A stretch of DNA of 64,000 nt from positions 1-64,000 of the forward strand of contig DAIMGJ010000004.1 in the NCBI GenBank assembly GCA_036723975.1. Direction: 5' to 3'. This document shows, one piece after another, positions 39,460 to 48,111 of this stretch (position 1 is the first letter of the stretch; the number at the start of each line of letters is the position of its first letter). This stretch comes from JAILEN01 sp036723975. Lineage in GTDB: Bacteria; Bacillota; Clostridia; Lachnospirales; Lachnospiraceae. Position numbers and translations under genes: made by a program. The notes below the pieces were generated by a model. The model was not told where the DNA came from and did not search any database. It saw only the letters and a list, made by a program, of their open reading frames with translations.

Positions 39460-40971
39460 TTAAGCCACAACGAATGGTTTCTTTGCTTCTTCGATGGCCT
39501 GGATTAATTTCTTTTCCATATCCTCTTCCAAAACCTTCTTTTCACGGATAGACTGTGGAATTTCCGGATACTTTGTCTTTACATGTTCAAAAAGGGCAGA
39601 TTCAAATTCAAGCACCTTCTCAGTCGGAATATCCAAAAGATACTTCTGAGTTGCTGCGTAGATAATCATAATCTGATCTTCTACAGGCATTGGCTTGTAC
39701 TGCGGCTGTTTCAAGATTTCCTGAACTCTTTCACCCTGTGCCAATGTCTCAGCAGTATCCTTATCAAGTTCGGATCCAAACTGAGCAAATGCTGCCAATT
39801 CACGATACTGAGCAAGCTCTGTACGAATTGGAGCTGCAATCTTTTTCATCGCCTTAATCTGTGCAGAACCACCTACACGGGATACGGAAAGACCCGCATT
39901 AATCGCCGGGCGCTGGCCTGCATTAAAGGCGTCTGTCTCTAAGTAAATCTGACCGTCTGTAATGGAAATTACGTTGGTCGGAATGTACGCGGATACGTCG
40001 CCTGCCTGTGTTTCGATAATCGGCAAAGCGGTTAAAGAACCACCGCCAAGTTCATCGGAAAGTCGAGCTGCACGCTCTAACAATCTTGAATGCAGGTAGA
40101 ATACGTCACCCGGATAAGCTTCACGTCCTGGTGGACGACGAAGAAGTAAGGAAAGTGTACGGTATGCAGTTGCATGCTTACTTAAATCATCATAGACGAT
40201 AAGTACGTCCTCTCCGTTTTCCATCCACTCTTCACCCATTGCACATCCGGCATATGGAGCGATGTACTGCAACGGTGCAAGCTCACTGGCGGTAGATGCT
40301 ACAACAGTTGTATAACTCATGGCACCAAACTCTTCCAATGTCTTTACCAAAGCAGCTACTGTGGATGCTTTCTGACCAATGGCTACGTAAATACATTTTA
40401 CGCCCTGGCCCTTCTGATTAATGATGGTATCGATTGCGATTGCCGTCTTACCGGTCTGTTTATCACCGATAATTAACTCACGCTGTCCTCGACCGATGGG
40501 GATCATGGAGTCAATCGCCTTAATACCTGTCTGTAACGGTGTATCTACGGATTTACGTGCGATAACACCACTTGCTACTCGTTCAATCTGACGGAACTTA
40601 TCGGTCTCAATCGGGCCTTTTCCGTCGATAGGAAGTCCCAATGCGTTTACTACACGGCCTAAAAGTGCATCACCGACAGGAACCTCTACTACTCGTCCGG
40701 TAGTTTTTACCGTGTCCCCCTCGTTAATGTTCTTATTGCTTCCAAGTAAAACGGCACCAACGTTGTCTTCTTCCAGGTTCTGAACCATTCCGTAGACCTC
40801 GCCTGGGAACTCCAATAATTCGCCCTGCATGGCGTTCTGTAAACCATGAATACGGGCAATACCGTCTGCTACCTGAATAACGGTTCCCACTTCGGAAACC
40901 TCAAGATCAGAGGCATATCGTTTCATTTGGCTCTGGATTACCGAGCTAATTTCTTCCGGTTTTAAATTCAT
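39460..40971 (-). CDS. atpA: ATP synthase alpha subunit
   Basis: Non-catalytic nucleotide-binding F1 subunit. The 503 residues hold Walker A GDKQTGKTAIAIDTI (about residue 169), the Q/R finger SYTTVVASTASELAPLQYIA and the C-terminal GLSVSRVGGSAQIKAMK. Length and motifs are normal. It follows atpH by 27 bases. Confidence 0.98.
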   Translation of the reverse strand: MNLKPEEISSVIQSQMKRYASDLEVSEVGTVIQVADGIARIHGLQNAMQGELLEFPGEVYGMVQNLEEDNVGAVLLGSNKNINEGDTVKTTGRVVEVPVGDALLGRVVNALGLPIDGKGPIETDKFRQIERVASGVIARKSVDTPLQTGIKAIDSMIPIGRGQRELIIGDKQTGKTAIAIDTIINQKGQGVKCIYVAIGQKASTVAALVKTLEEFGAMSYTTVVASTASELAPLQYIAPYAGCAMGEEWMENGEDVLIVYDDLSKHATAYRTLSLLLRRPPGREAYPGDVFYLHSRLLERAARLSDELGGGSLTALPIIETQAGDVSAYIPTNVISITDGQIYLETDAFNAGQRPAINAGLSVSRVGGSAQIKAMKKIAAPIRTELAQYRELAAFAQFGSELDKDTAETLAQGERVQEILKQPQYKPMPVEDQIMIIYAATQKYLLDIPTEKVLEFESALFEHVKTKYPEIPQSIREKKVLEEDMEKKLIQAIEEAKKPFVVA

Positions 40972-40998
40972 GGAGCGCGTTCACCTCTCTTTTATTAC

Positions 40999-41553
40999 TT
41001 ACTCGCTTGTAAGCTGTATTTTTGATAATTCGCGAGACAAATTATAAATCTTTGTGCGAATGCTGGAATCCACGACACGATCCCCAATTCGAATCACCAT
41101 ACCACCGATCAAATCTTTATCGATTTTATAGTGTGTCTCAAGGGTTTCGTATTTCGTGGTTTCAAGAAGTCGATTTTCTACTTCCTTTTTCTTCTGATCG
41201 GAAAGTTCCAATGGAGTTGAAATATAACAAACCCCGATGTTTTTGAACTCTTTTACTGAAGAAACAAAGTATTCAAAGATATCTTTCATTTGTCCAAAGT
41301 GGTCTTTTTCTACGACCATTCGCATAAGTCCTATAATTTCGTCCGAAATTTTTCCTTTGAAAACGGTCTCCACTGTTTGAAGCTTTTCCTCTTTGGAAAT
41401 ATGAGGATGTGTCATCATCTGTATGAGGTTTGGATTTTCATCCAGTACCTGAATAAGTACCTGTACCTCTTCATAGATGGCATCTACCTTGTTTTCTTCT
41501 TTGGCAAGTTCAAACAGTGCATCACCGTAGACATTTTCTACTAGCTTTGCCAT
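40999..41553 (-). CDS. atpH: ATP synthase delta subunit
   Basis: Peripheral-stalk top of F1. The 184 residues fit the OSCP/delta family, with the N-terminal helical domain (YGDALFELAKEENKVDAIYE) and the C-terminal IGGMVIRIGDRVVDSSIRTK, the conserved GG-containing segment. It overlaps the end of atpF by 13 bases. Confidence 0.95.
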   Translation of the reverse strand: MAKLVENVYGDALFELAKEENKVDAIYEEVQVLIQVLDENPNLIQMMTHPHISKEEKLQTVETVFKGKISDEIIGLMRMVVEKDHFGQMKDIFEYFVSSVKEFKNIGVCYISTPLELSDQKKKEVENRLLETTKYETLETHYKIDKDLIGGMVIRIGDRVVDSSIRTKIYNLSRELSKIQLTSE

Positions 41554-42056
41554 GTCGAACCACCCATTTCTTTCAAGGTTTCCTCAACCAAAGAATCCTG
41601 CATGGTAGTGTCAATGTTTTGAGCCACTACCTTCTGCGCCATCATGGCCGCAACGGTAATCATCTGCTGTTTTACTTCGTCAGCCACGCGCTTCTTCTCA
41701 AGCTCAGCCTGTTCCTGCGCGTTTTTAATGATTCTCGCTGCCTCTTCTTTAGCTTCGTTTACAATATTGGTTTCGTTTTGAAGTGCTTTCCTTCGGGCTT
41801 CCGCCAAAATAGCATCTGCCTCTTTGTCCACACTTTTCAGCTTTTCCTCGTACTGTTTCTTTAGCTCTTCCGCTTCTTCCTTATCCGTCTTCGCAGTGGC
41901 TAAATCCGCCGCGATGCCGTCGGCACGGTCCTGCATAAACTTACGTACCGGATTAAACAGTAGGTAAGATAAAAGGATACCTAAGAATAAAACTGAAACA
42001 GCTAACAATGTAGCATCATGGAGCAGCTGAAAATCAAGATTAAATAATCTTTCCAT
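41541..42056 (-). CDS. atpF: ATP synthase b subunit
   Basis: Peripheral stalk of FO. One N-terminal membrane helix (about 12-32, TLLAVSVLFLGILLSYLLF) and a long charged coiled coil (DKEEAEELKKQYEEKLKSVD) to the C-terminus. The 171-residue length is typical of a single b-type subunit, and no separate b' gene is present. Confidence 0.95.
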   Translation of the reverse strand: MERLFNLDFQLLHDATLLAVSVLFLGILLSYLLFNPVRKFMQDRADGIAADLATAKTDKEEAEELKKQYEEKLKSVDKEADAILAEARRKALQNETNIVNEAKEEAARIIKNAQEQAELEKKRVADEVKQQMITVAAMMAQKVVAQNIDTTMQDSLVEETLKEMGGSTWQS

Positions 42057-42078
42057 CTGCTATACCACTCCTTTGTTC

Positions 42079-42336
42079 TTAGCCTACTAACGGTTTTACG
42101 AAAAGTAATAACATAGCTACCAACAAACCATAAAGACCTGTGGTCTCTGCTACGGCCTGTCCAAGTAACATGGTTGACATAATCTGTCCCTGTGCTCCCG
42201 GGTTACGACCAACGGCTGCTGCACCGTGACCTGCTGCAATACCCTGACCAATACCAGGGCCAATACCTGCGATAACTGCAAGTCCTGCACCAATTGCTGA
42301 GCATGCTAAAATTAAATCTTCTCCTGTAATATTCAT
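42079..42336 (-). CDS. atpE: ATP synthase c subunit, Na+-binding type
   Basis: An 85-residue two-helix ring subunit. The sodium-ligand residues described in the Na+-ATPase family are present at matching positions: Gln31 (GIGQG), Val62, Glu64, Thr65, Thr66 and Tyr69 in AVAETTGLYG. The Ilyobacter-type motif has Ser at the Thr65 position. The loop is GRNPGAQGQ. This predicts a sodium-driven ATP synthase. Confidence 0.95.
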   Translation of the reverse strand: MNITGEDLILACSAIGAGLAVIAGIGPGIGQGIAAGHGAAAVGRNPGAQGQIMSTMLLGQAVAETTGLYGLLVAMLLLFVKPLVG

Positions 42337-42398
42337 TTTGTTTACCTCCTATAAGTTAAGTAAATAATGGTTTTGTGCTTATCACGTATGTTCCAGCA

Positions 42399-43142
42399 CT
42401 AGGCGGTCTCCGCCTCGTCGTTCATCTGTTGTGAAATGTAGGTCATCGTCAACATACAGAATACGTACGTCTGAATCGCTCCTGAGAACAAATCGAAGTA
42501 CACGTGAAGGACGGCGGGCCATACCAAAGCTATTTTTGATAACAATCCGTATACCAGCGCCATCATAACCGTACCGGAAAGTACGTTTGCGAACAGACGC
42601 AAGGATAAGGAAATCGGCACTGCAATCTCACTGATTAAGTTGATTGGGAGCCAAATCGGAAGCCACGGTGGGAGCGGCGAACACATATCTACCCAAATGG
42701 ATTTCAGACTGTTGTGCTTAAACTGGTTGAAGTGAATGATCAAAAAGGTCATCACACCCAATGCAAACGTCGTACCGTAATCCGCGGTAGGTGGTCTCAG
42801 TCCAAAAATTCCTGATATATTGGAAAGCAATATAAAAATAAATATGGTTCCAATGTAGTTTCGGAATTTCGGAGCGCTCTTTCCCATTGAACTTGTTACG
42901 ATTCCATCCAAAAAACTAACGACTATCTCAAAAACGTTTTGCAGTTTTCCCGGAACGGCGGTTGCCTTTGCCATAGTCCGGTTTGCAATGATTGCCAAGA
43001 TAATAATAACAAGCATTACAATCGCAATACATACATGAGACGTGGTAATCCAAACAGTCTGTCCAAACAATTCGTATGAGAACAGTCCATGAATCATAAA
43101 GTCGATGTCATTTGCAGATGCCACCAAAATCGCATTGTTCAC
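42399..43142 (-). CDS. atpB: ATP synthase a subunit
   Basis: Membrane stator of FO. The 247 residues have about five or six membrane helices and the essential arginine in LISEIAVPISLSLRLFANVL (the SLRLFAN motif), followed by VYGLLSKIALVWPAVLHVYF. Start codon is at 43142, overlapping the AtpI-like gene by 4 bases (ATGA-type). Confidence 0.97.
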   Translation of the reverse strand: MNNAILVASANDIDFMIHGLFSYELFGQTVWITTSHVCIAIVMLVIIILAIIANRTMAKATAVPGKLQNVFEIVVSFLDGIVTSSMGKSAPKFRNYIGTIFIFILLSNISGIFGLRPPTADYGTTFALGVMTFLIIHFNQFKHNSLKSIWVDMCSPLPPWLPIWLPINLISEIAVPISLSLRLFANVLSGTVMMALVYGLLSKIALVWPAVLHVYFDLFSGAIQTYVFCMLTMTYISQQMNDEAETA

Positions 43143-43567
43143 AATTTCACCTCCTCATCTTTTCTTTTATTTTCGTCTTTTTGAAGATGAATCAATTTAT
43201 GCAATAAAGGCTGTGCGTATGCACTTGCCTTCAAGCCTAACACACCGATAAACGCAGAAATCAGATTTCCCAGGTGCAGCCACATCATTACAAAAAATAC
43301 AGCTACCACCACCAAATATCGAAGAACCGATTTCAGCTTTATCATCTTGGGTGAAGCGTTCTGTGTGCGAACCGTTTCATCCAATACCACTGCCAAATGA
43401 ATTGCCATTCCAAGGGCACACGCGATGCCGATGAAAAGTCCTGTGGTAAACAACAATTTATCCGAAGCAAACCAAACGCCGATGAGTTCTACCAAACCAC
43501 CGTAGATTAAAATCCCCAAAAGCAATCCGGGAAGCGCTTCGTTCAATCTTCTAAATTCTTTTATCAT
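43139..43567 (-). CDS. ATP synthase subunit I-like membrane protein
   Basis: A 142-residue protein with four hydrophobic segments (LPGLLLGILIYGGLVELIGV, LLFTTGLFIGIACALGMAIH, and two more) and a charged C-terminus. It matches the AtpI-like accessory protein encoded before atpB and may help c-ring assembly. It overlaps the AtpZ gene by 17 bases. Confidence 0.85.
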   Translation of the reverse strand: MIKEFRRLNEALPGLLLGILIYGGLVELIGVWFASDKLLFTTGLFIGIACALGMAIHLAVVLDETVRTQNASPKMIKLKSVLRYLVVVAVFFVMMWLHLGNLISAFIGVLGLKASAYAQPLLHKLIHLQKDENKRKDEEVKL

Positions 43568-43787
43568 CTTTTTTCAAGTACTTCTTTACCAGTTTATACA
43601 CCGACTCCACTCCCGCCAATGCGCCGACAAAAAATCCGACGATTGCAAGCCAGGACAAATCGGTTTTGTTTCCGAGCCAAACACCAAAAAGCGTACAGGC
43701 CACAATGGGAACAATCATGGAAATACTAAGCTGCATTACCAGCGCCAAGGATTCCACAACTTGGTTTTTTTCTTTCTTTTTCATCAT
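43551..43787 (-). CDS. AtpZ/AtpI-family small membrane protein
   Basis: A 78-residue protein with a charged N-terminus and two membrane helices (LVMQLSISMIVPIVACTLFG and LAIVGFFVGALAGVESVYKL), typical of AtpZ, a Mg2+/assembly accessory factor in atp operons. Its start overlaps the dCMP deaminase stop by 4 bases. Confidence 0.87.
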   Translation of the reverse strand: MMKKKEKNQVVESLALVMQLSISMIVPIVACTLFGVWLGNKTDLSWLAIVGFFVGALAGVESVYKLVKKYLKKDDKRI

Positions 43788-44269
43788 ACGCCAAATGAAA
43801 TCTCTCTTCCCGTGTGCTCATATTTACGGAAAGAAACCCCCGAGGCGGTAAGCATCCTCTTGGACGCAATGACACTGGGAGTATGCTCATATTTATCACT
43901 GTCGTAAATGATTTCTTTTATGCCTGACTGTATAATCGCCTTGGCACATTCATTGCATGGGAATAAGGATACATAGAGTTTTGCACCCTCCAAGGAACCA
44001 CCCCTGTAGTTTAAGATCGCGTTAAGCTCACTATGGGTGGTGTAGAAATATTTATTCTCCAATGGATCGCCATCACGATTCCAGGGAAACTCGTCATCAG
44101 AGCATCCTCTTGGAAAGCCATTGTAACCCATGGACAAAATTTTGTTGTCGGTGCTAACAATGCAGGCACCAACCTGAGTGTGAGGATCTTTGGAACGCAT
44201 GCCACTTAGGATGGCAATACCCATGAAGTATTCATCCCAGGAAATGTAGCCTTCTCTCTTCTCACTCAT
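43784..44269 (-). CDS. dCMP deaminase-like cytidine deaminase
   Basis: Zinc enzyme for deoxycytidylate or a related nucleotide. The 161 residues show HSELNAI (Zn histidine plus catalytic glutamate, about residue 81) and the two-cysteine PCNECAK motif (about residue 107). A ComEB-like GYNGFPRGCSDDEFPWNRDG segment is present. It is translationally coupled to the atp operon by the ATGA overlap. Confidence 0.93.
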   Translation of the reverse strand: MSEKREGYISWDEYFMGIAILSGMRSKDPHTQVGACIVSTDNKILSMGYNGFPRGCSDDEFPWNRDGDPLENKYFYTTHSELNAILNYRGGSLEGAKLYVSLFPCNECAKAIIQSGIKEIIYDSDKYEHTPSVIASKRMLTASGVSFRKYEHTGREISFGV

Positions 44270-44298
44270 AATTTCTCCCCCTGTCTGGTCTCAAAATT

Positions 44299-44766
44299 CT
44301 AGTTCATCCCGTCAAGTTTTTCCACAACCTTGGTAAGCGTGGACCTAAGCATTTCAAAACAGATGCCGTAGGTCTGGAGTGTTCCGCCATATGGATCGAT
44401 AATCTCCAATTCCTCATCTACAAAAGAAGTAAGTACAAAGGTATTTTCTTCCGTAGCATGTTCAAAGCGTTCCAGCACCTTTTGTCTTTGTGCCTCCTCC
44501 ATTACAAAAATAATGGTATCATCTGTAATTTCAGAATCCAAAAGTTCCTTCGCCTGATAGTCGTTTACGGTGATTCCGTTGGAAATCATAACCGCTTCCG
44601 TCTTTTGATTCAAGGGCTCCGGAAAAGCTACCAGTAAACCTCTTGATAAAACTTCTGTCTCTTCATGCTCAAGTGTTTTGTATATTTCAGCTGCCATTGG
44701 AGCACGGGTGATTCCATTTCCGGCAACAAAAATAACGCGTTTATATTTTCTCACATTTTCCTCCAA
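44299..44766 (-). CDS. degenerate low-molecular-weight tyrosine phosphatase-like protein
   Basis: A 155-residue LMW-PTP-fold protein. The catalytic CX5R loop is AGNGITR (residues 15-21): alanine sits where the nucleophilic cysteine should be, while Arg21 and the acid aspartate (IIDPYGG, about residue 118) remain. So phosphatase activity is not expected by the normal mechanism. It sits between tsaC and the deaminase, in the position of B. subtilis ywlE. Could be a phospho-residue binding or regulatory protein. Confidence 0.8.
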   Translation of the reverse strand: MEENVRKYKRVIFVAGNGITRAPMAAEIYKTLEHEETEVLSRGLLVAFPEPLNQKTEAVMISNGITVNDYQAKELLDSEITDDTIIFVMEEAQRQKVLERFEHATEENTFVLTSFVDEELEIIDPYGGTLQTYGICFEMLRSTLTKVVEKLDGMN

Positions 44767-44814
44767 ATGGATAGTCTTTTCGATAAATATTTTGAATATT
44801 TTTTTATTTTCTGA

Positions 44815-45864
44815 TTACAGCGAAACCACTTGGTGCCCTGCTGCCTTTAACAGTCGGTTCATAATCGCCTGTCCCATATGGGGTGTTTCGAAGGCTTCGG
44901 AAAAGATTAATTCCATTCCTTCCTCATCAAATTGACGCAGTACATCATACAGATTCCGCGCGATTTCTTCCTCGTCATTTACCGATCCGATGGTATATAC
45001 CTTTGCGTTTTTATAGTTTCCGGCGGTTTCCCTTGAAGCCATCACCGCCACTTTTTTTCCTGTAACAGCTGCTTCTAAAATCTGTACATTGATATACTCG
45101 CAGACCGCTTCCTTTTCACCGTCCACCACAATCAGATTCCCTTTCGGCGCATAGTGACGATAACGCATCCCCGGCGCTTTTGGACGAAGGCTCTTATTCT
45201 CGGAAAAAATCGCTGGATCGTAAGCAGCTTTTCCAACCACGTCTTTCACATCTTCCAAAGAAATATAACCCGGGCGAAGAATCATGGGAATCTCTTCCGT
45301 AACATCGATAATCGTTGATTCCAATCCAATATTTACTTCACCACCATCAATAATCGCGTCAATCTTTCCGCTTAAGTCCTCAATAACATGTTTTGCCTTG
45401 GTGGGACTGGGACGACCGGAGGTATTTGCAGAAGGCGCTGCAATATAAACGCCACTTTCTTCCATAAGTGCTCGTGCCACCGGATGAGACGGCAAACGAA
45501 CAGCAACGGTATCAAGTCCACCGGTAGTCTCATAGGGTATAACATCGTTTTTCTTAAAAATCAAAGTCATTGGTCCCGGCCAAAAAGCCTCTGCTAGTTT
45601 CTTTGCGGCTTCCGGAATCTCCGAAACGATTGCATCCACCCAAGACACATCCGGAATATGTACAATCAAAGGATTATCCGACGGACGTCCCTTCGCGGCA
45701 TAGATTGCCTTGGAAGCATCTTTGTTTTTTGCATCCCCGCCAAGTCCGTAGACCGTCTCTGTCGGAAACGCCACCAATCCTCCCTTTTGGAGAATCTCTG
45801 CCGCATCCTTTAACTGAAGATCCAACTCTTTTGTTTTATCAATTTTTATAATCTTTGTATCCAT
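44815..45864 (-). CDS. tsaC: threonylcarbamoyl-AMP synthase (Sua5/TsaC)
   Basis: First step of t6A37 tRNA modification. The 349 residues have the YrdC domain with KGGLVAFPTETVYGLGGDAK (about residue 22) and AAPSANTSGRPSPTKA, then a C-terminal Sua5 domain (PGMRYRHYAPKGNLIVVDGE). Start chosen at 45864 because it overlaps the previous stop as TAATG and begins the family sequence; an upstream ATG adds 10 residues. The neighbour order (ywlC, ywlE-like, then atp) recalls B. subtilis. Confidence 0.93.
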   Translation of the reverse strand: MDTKIIKIDKTKELDLQLKDAAEILQKGGLVAFPTETVYGLGGDAKNKDASKAIYAAKGRPSDNPLIVHIPDVSWVDAIVSEIPEAAKKLAEAFWPGPMTLIFKKNDVIPYETTGGLDTVAVRLPSHPVARALMEESGVYIAAPSANTSGRPSPTKAKHVIEDLSGKIDAIIDGGEVNIGLESTIIDVTEEIPMILRPGYISLEDVKDVVGKAAYDPAIFSENKSLRPKAPGMRYRHYAPKGNLIVVDGEKEAVCEYINVQILEAAVTGKKVAVMASRETAGNYKNAKVYTIGSVNDEEEIARNLYDVLRQFDEEGMELIFSEAFETPHMGQAIMNRLLKAAGHQVVSL

Positions 45865-47501
45865 TATTTGATATACAGGGAAATCACTTCCCATATTCCA
45901 TCACTTTCTACGCCCAGTCGCCAAAAGGCTGCACCGGCCAATTTTTGATCCTGCATATACTGAAGATACTTCGCCAAAGTCTCTGCCTCCACCGTCTGAA
46001 TATCTCCGGAATAGGCCTCTGTTTCTTCATCATACGCTCTAATATAAAGAGGCATTCCCAAAACCAATCGGGATGCTTCTACGCTTTCCGAGGCAGCCTC
46101 TATCGCTTTTTGGTTTGCTTCAAAATCTTCCTTATCCAACGACGCGGAAAGAGTTTCCACACTTACGGAAGCAAACACATAATCCCCATAGTCATCTAAA
46201 ACAGCGTAATTATAGCACTGTGTTAAATCATTATCCACACTGATATTGAGTGCCAAAATCAAATCATTGTTTTCACACTTTAAAGACAGTTCACGAACAA
46301 ACTGAGACCAGCCGTCCTTTGACTCGTCACTTACCTTTGAAAAACTAACGGTCACACCATCCATATCATAGGCTACCGCAGACGCAACAATGTTGTTTAC
46401 CAGATTGTCTCGTGATGCCACATTGTTTAAAACCGCAGTTGTGCTAACATCCGGATTCAATGAATCGGAAACCTCTGCCCATACCTGGATATCATTATTG
46501 TGACAGGTTGTAACATAGTCCATAGATGCAAGGTTCGACAACGCTCCCGCATTATCCGCAATCGCCATCCAGGTAGGAACTATCACGTTCATCTTTTTTG
46601 TTTTCGAAAGACGTTTTTCCAGATTGCGGTTTTCCGCCTTTACTGTCACCTCATGCCATCCCGCACACACCGGCTCATTTAAAGAAATATGCCGGTATTC
46701 TCTCTCTTCGAGGCGAGGCTCCGTCACCGTAGTTTCTTTACTTTTTAATTCACTGCTTTTTACGCAACCCAGAATCCCCTGATCGTTTAGCACCCAAACC
46801 CATTTTCCGGCGCTTCCTACAACGGAAACCGTCTCCTTCTTTTGAAGTGGGGAAACAATCTTACTTTTGGGGCCGCCGTATTGGCGCATCACCGTATTTT
46901 TTCTGACAATCGCGGTGGTTTTTTCATAGCCGGCTTTTTCCAAACAGATTCGACCGGGAGTTTCATCGATTACATCTCCGGTTACATCCGTAAATTCTTC
47001 CACAAAATCTAATAGCAGATAGGCGGTATCATACTCTTCTCGTACAATAATTGCGCCCATATCCGTGTCACTTCTTCCGGAAGAATAGAAGGTATCCTCT
47101 CGATTTACGGAAATCGTCTCAGTATCTGTGGTATATCGCAAAACACCGGCAGAAGCATCATAGACATATCCGTCATCCAAATACTCTTTTGTAAAGGAAA
47201 GCTCCAGATAGGCGTGGCCATCAATACAAACCGCGTTGCCATAGGTTGCGTTTTTTTCCGGATCCATTTTCTTTCCATCCAGGAAAACAACCGCCTCATC
47301 ATCCGTAAGTGTTTCGTAATACTCCGCAGCGGTAAGGCTTTCCTTGGTAGGTGCATATTTATGAACATAAATAATAACGCCAAACACAATCACAACCAAA
47401 CAGGCGGCCATCATCAACCAAAACCTTCCGTCACTTTGCGCCATACGTTTTAATAATCGTCTGAGGTAGACTCTCCATCGGAATCCTTTTTTTCTCTTCA
47501 T
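45864..47501 (-). CDS. membrane-anchored SH3-GH18-like protein, catalytic residues lost
   Basis: A 545-residue protein: cationic N-terminus, one membrane helix (28-46), a novel region, a bacterial SH3 domain (about 195-250: NTVMRQYGGPKSKIVSPLQK), and a C-terminal GH18/YaaH-like barrel (305-545). The GH18 catalytic motif DGxxxDFE is DGVTVSFS (381-388), with serines replacing the aspartate and glutamate. Carbohydrate binding without cleavage is likely. Its end overlaps tsaC as TAATG. Confidence 0.82.
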   Translation of the reverse strand: MKRKKGFRWRVYLRRLLKRMAQSDGRFWLMMAACLVVIVFGVIIYVHKYAPTKESLTAAEYYETLTDDEAVVFLDGKKMDPEKNATYGNAVCIDGHAYLELSFTKEYLDDGYVYDASAGVLRYTTDTETISVNREDTFYSSGRSDTDMGAIIVREEYDTAYLLLDFVEEFTDVTGDVIDETPGRICLEKAGYEKTTAIVRKNTVMRQYGGPKSKIVSPLQKKETVSVVGSAGKWVWVLNDQGILGCVKSSELKSKETTVTEPRLEEREYRHISLNEPVCAGWHEVTVKAENRNLEKRLSKTKKMNVIVPTWMAIADNAGALSNLASMDYVTTCHNNDIQVWAEVSDSLNPDVSTTAVLNNVASRDNLVNNIVASAVAYDMDGVTVSFSKVSDESKDGWSQFVRELSLKCENNDLILALNISVDNDLTQCYNYAVLDDYGDYVFASVSVETLSASLDKEDFEANQKAIEAASESVEASRLVLGMPLYIRAYDEETEAYSGDIQTVEAETLAKYLQYMQDQKLAGAAFWRLGVESDGIWEVISLYIK

Positions 47502-47540
47502 ATTTCCTCCAAATTTCTGCCATTAAAAATCCTCGTTTTT

Positions 47541-47569
47541 ATTATAGCATTCTTTCCTTTGAATAACAA
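47541..47569 (-). promoter_or_regulatory. promoter of the GH18-like gene
   Basis: TTGTTA (47564-47569), 17 bases, TATAAT (47541-47546) on the minus strand, about 40 bases upstream of the start and immediately after the terminator at 47573-47592. It drives the unit that includes tsaC and may supply the atp operon. Confidence 0.7.
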
Positions 47570-47572
47570 AAA

Positions 47573-47592
47573 GGCGATGCCTTCGCATCGCC
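47573..47592 (-). terminator. orphan terminator
   Basis: Perfect stem GGCGATGC-GAAG-GCATCGCC on the minus strand followed by TTTTTG. No annotated minus-strand gene lies upstream, so it marks the end of an unannotated transcript. Confidence 0.85.
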
Positions 47593-48037
47593 CTCCCATT
47601 TCATGCTTTTAAAGAATCTTTTTTAAATCTCATATTCGCCCATATGTTGCATTATTGAAAGAACATCCGTGAACAATCGGACATCCAAGTTACTCTATTT
47701 ATTCTTTCATCCACATACAATCATAGGGTCATCTCACCACCTTTCTCAGCTTGTATTCCCGATTCCTACAACAAATCCATTCCCTTTTTGAATCTGTCTC
47801 AATTAAACTTATTCCCCCAAAAGAAGGTACCGATGGTATAAATACTATCCTTGGAAAAACTCACGAATCGTGATTATGAACTTCTGATAATAAGTTGGGA
47901 ATACAACTTGTATCGATGAGGCAATTAAACCACCCATTTTTTCGGATTACAATAGCACAGGACCACATTTAATAAAGGTTTTAGATTCTTTATTTTTTCT
48001 TTATTATTTGTTTATAAATTTTTAATAATTTCATTTC
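47593..48037. other. about 445-base gap without a recognised gene
   Basis: Read on the minus strand, this stretch ends at the orphan terminator but has no long ORF. One 30-codon frame (about 47847-47939; MGGLIASSIQVVFPTYYQKF) has no ribosome binding site but lies 15-20 bases after a loose TATTGT -10. A few short ATGs follow AAAGGTGGTGAG. I do not recognise a known RNA (RNase P, tmRNA, SRP, 6S). A small RNA or a decayed gene is possible. Confidence 0.4.
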
Positions 48038-48066
48038 TTTACATCCGTTTTTTCATTCTTTATAAT
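48038..48066 (+). promoter_or_regulatory. sigma-A promoter of mecA
   Basis: TTTACA (48038-48043), 17 bases, TATAAT (48061-48066), about 45 bases upstream of the start and its AAAGGTGG ribosome binding site. Confidence 0.75.
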
Positions 48067-48111
48067 TAGTGTACCTATAATTAATTTTAATATTAGAAAG
48101 GTGGGTGACAT

